Shown here: one piece after another, positions 15,208 to 15,380 of the stretch
How positions within the stretch are numbered: the first letter of the stretch is position 1
How the letters are laid out: each line of letters starts with the position of its first letter
NCBI GenBank assembly: GCA_030618495.1
Contig: JAUXDE010000031.1
Location: 1-15,380, forward strand
Reading direction: 5' to 3'
Source: Clostridia bacterium
Lineage (GTDB): Bacteria; UBA6262; WVXT01; JAUXBS01
Length of the DNA stretch: 15,380 nucleotides
Translations under genes and position numbers: made by a program
The notes under the pieces: model-generated
Databases searched by the model: none
Seen by the model: only the letters and a program-made list of their open reading frames with translations
What the model was told of the DNA's origin: nothing

Positions 15208-15297
15208 AAAAAAATCCCTGCTATACCGTGAAAACAGACAGTAAGCCAACCAGCACCGGCGCTCTTCAGCCTGACATCACAGACATAGCAGGGATTT
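15208..15297 (-). promoter_or_regulatory. Structured rarA leader: long hairpin ending in a T run at the start codon
   Basis: A perfect 13-bp inverted repeat (AAATCCCTGCTAT at 15285-15297 and its complement at 15212-15224, minus sense) encloses 60 nt. Inside, further helices can be drawn for the minus-strand RNA: CUGUGA with UCACGG, AGGCUGA with UUGGCUU, and AGCG-CCGG-UGCU at the tip. Several pairs are G-U and would be lost on the plus strand, which supports minus-sense RNA. The 3' arm contains the rarA ribosome binding site and merges into seven U residues that reach the ATG. It could be a terminator-like attenuator, a translation switch, or a small RNA. I could not match it to a known riboswitch, 6S RNA or SRP RNA. 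Confidence 0.6.
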
Positions 15298-15310
15298 CCC
15301 CCGGAATCAA

Positions 15311-15379
15311 TCAACCAGACAAGGTTTTATCAACCAATTTTATTAATTCCTGGATTTCATCCTCTGATTTTTCACTACT
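15311..15379 (-). CDS. C-terminal end of an unrecognised protein, cut by the window edge
   Basis: The minus strand has 22 sense codons and a TGA stop at 15311-15313. The visible residues, ending EIQELIKLVDKTLSG, look like an amphipathic C-terminal helix of a soluble protein. The codon use and the helix pattern resemble a real coding end, but the length is too short to name a family. It lies about 104 bases upstream of rarA in the same direction. Confidence 0.5.
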   Translation of the reverse strand, partial: SSEKSEDEIQELIKLVDKTLSG

Positions 15380-15380
15380 A

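Noticed and set aside
15208-15249. Upstream extension of rarA to an ATG at 15249
   Set aside because: The 14 added residues lie in the leader hairpin and are not seen at RarA N-termini, which begin near MDLF; the ribosome binding site fits 15207.
15212-15297. Possible SRP (4.5S) RNA, because GUCAGG and GAAG occur in a long hairpin near UAGCAGGG
   Set aside because: The SRP tip needs CAGG, a short stem, a GNRA-type loop and AGCA on the other side; here the predicted tip loop is CCGG and the CAGG is off centre.
15212-15297. Possible 6S RNA near rarA and the cyclo-ligase, neighbours of 6S in some bacteria
   Set aside because: At under 100 nt it is much shorter than the usual 160-200 nt and shows no large central bubble of promoter-like form.

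Overview
The window is a chromosomal segment in which every convincing gene lies on the minus strand, so transcription runs from the right end to the left. No rRNA, tRNA, CRISPR array, insertion sequence or phage gene is visible, and no gene-free stretch exceeds 300 bases. Base composition is mid-range and even, with no obvious foreign island. RNase Y, PlsY, a CsgG-like secreted protein, DUF3467, and two large TPR-tailed GT-C membrane proteins suggest a deep-branching, mostly uncultivated bacterium of the Omnitrophota/Elusimicrobiota/Goldbacteria type. That placement is inference from gene content only.

Layout in transcription order. (1) The last 22 codons of an unrecognised gene at the right edge. 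(2) A structured leader of about 90 nt just before rarA. (3) A compact seven-gene run: rarA, 5-formyltetrahydrofolate cyclo-ligase, rny, a TMTC-like GT-C protein, a DUF2723/TMEM260-like GT-C protein, a secreted FN3 protein and a GT4 glycosyltransferase. Junctions here are a 59-bp overlap, 21 bp, 0 bp, 24 bp, an ATGA overlap and 10 bp. (4) radC, a small DUF3467 protein and a VanZ-like membrane protein. (5) An XRE-cupin regulator with its own promoter and a palindrome between the -35 and -10 boxes. (6) plsY behind its own promoter, then a CsgG-like secreted protein. (7) A UvrD-fold protein running off the left edge, in which most catalytic helicase motifs except Walker A are altered.

The most interesting content is the block at 5538-11780. 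It places side by side bacterial relatives of two separate eukaryotic protein O-mannosyltransferase families, TMTC1-4 and TMEM260. Directly after them come a secreted protein with an Ig-like (FN3) domain and a cytoplasmic glycosyltransferase. This is a reasonable candidate for a bacterial extracytoplasmic protein O-glycosylation locus, with the FN3 protein as a possible acceptor or accessory. The families are read from sequence and the system is inferred. Secondary highlights are the rarA leader hairpin, the operator and near-leaderless start of the XRE-cupin gene, and the degenerate UvrD-like protein, which resembles the inactive subunit of AddAB or AdnAB type machines.
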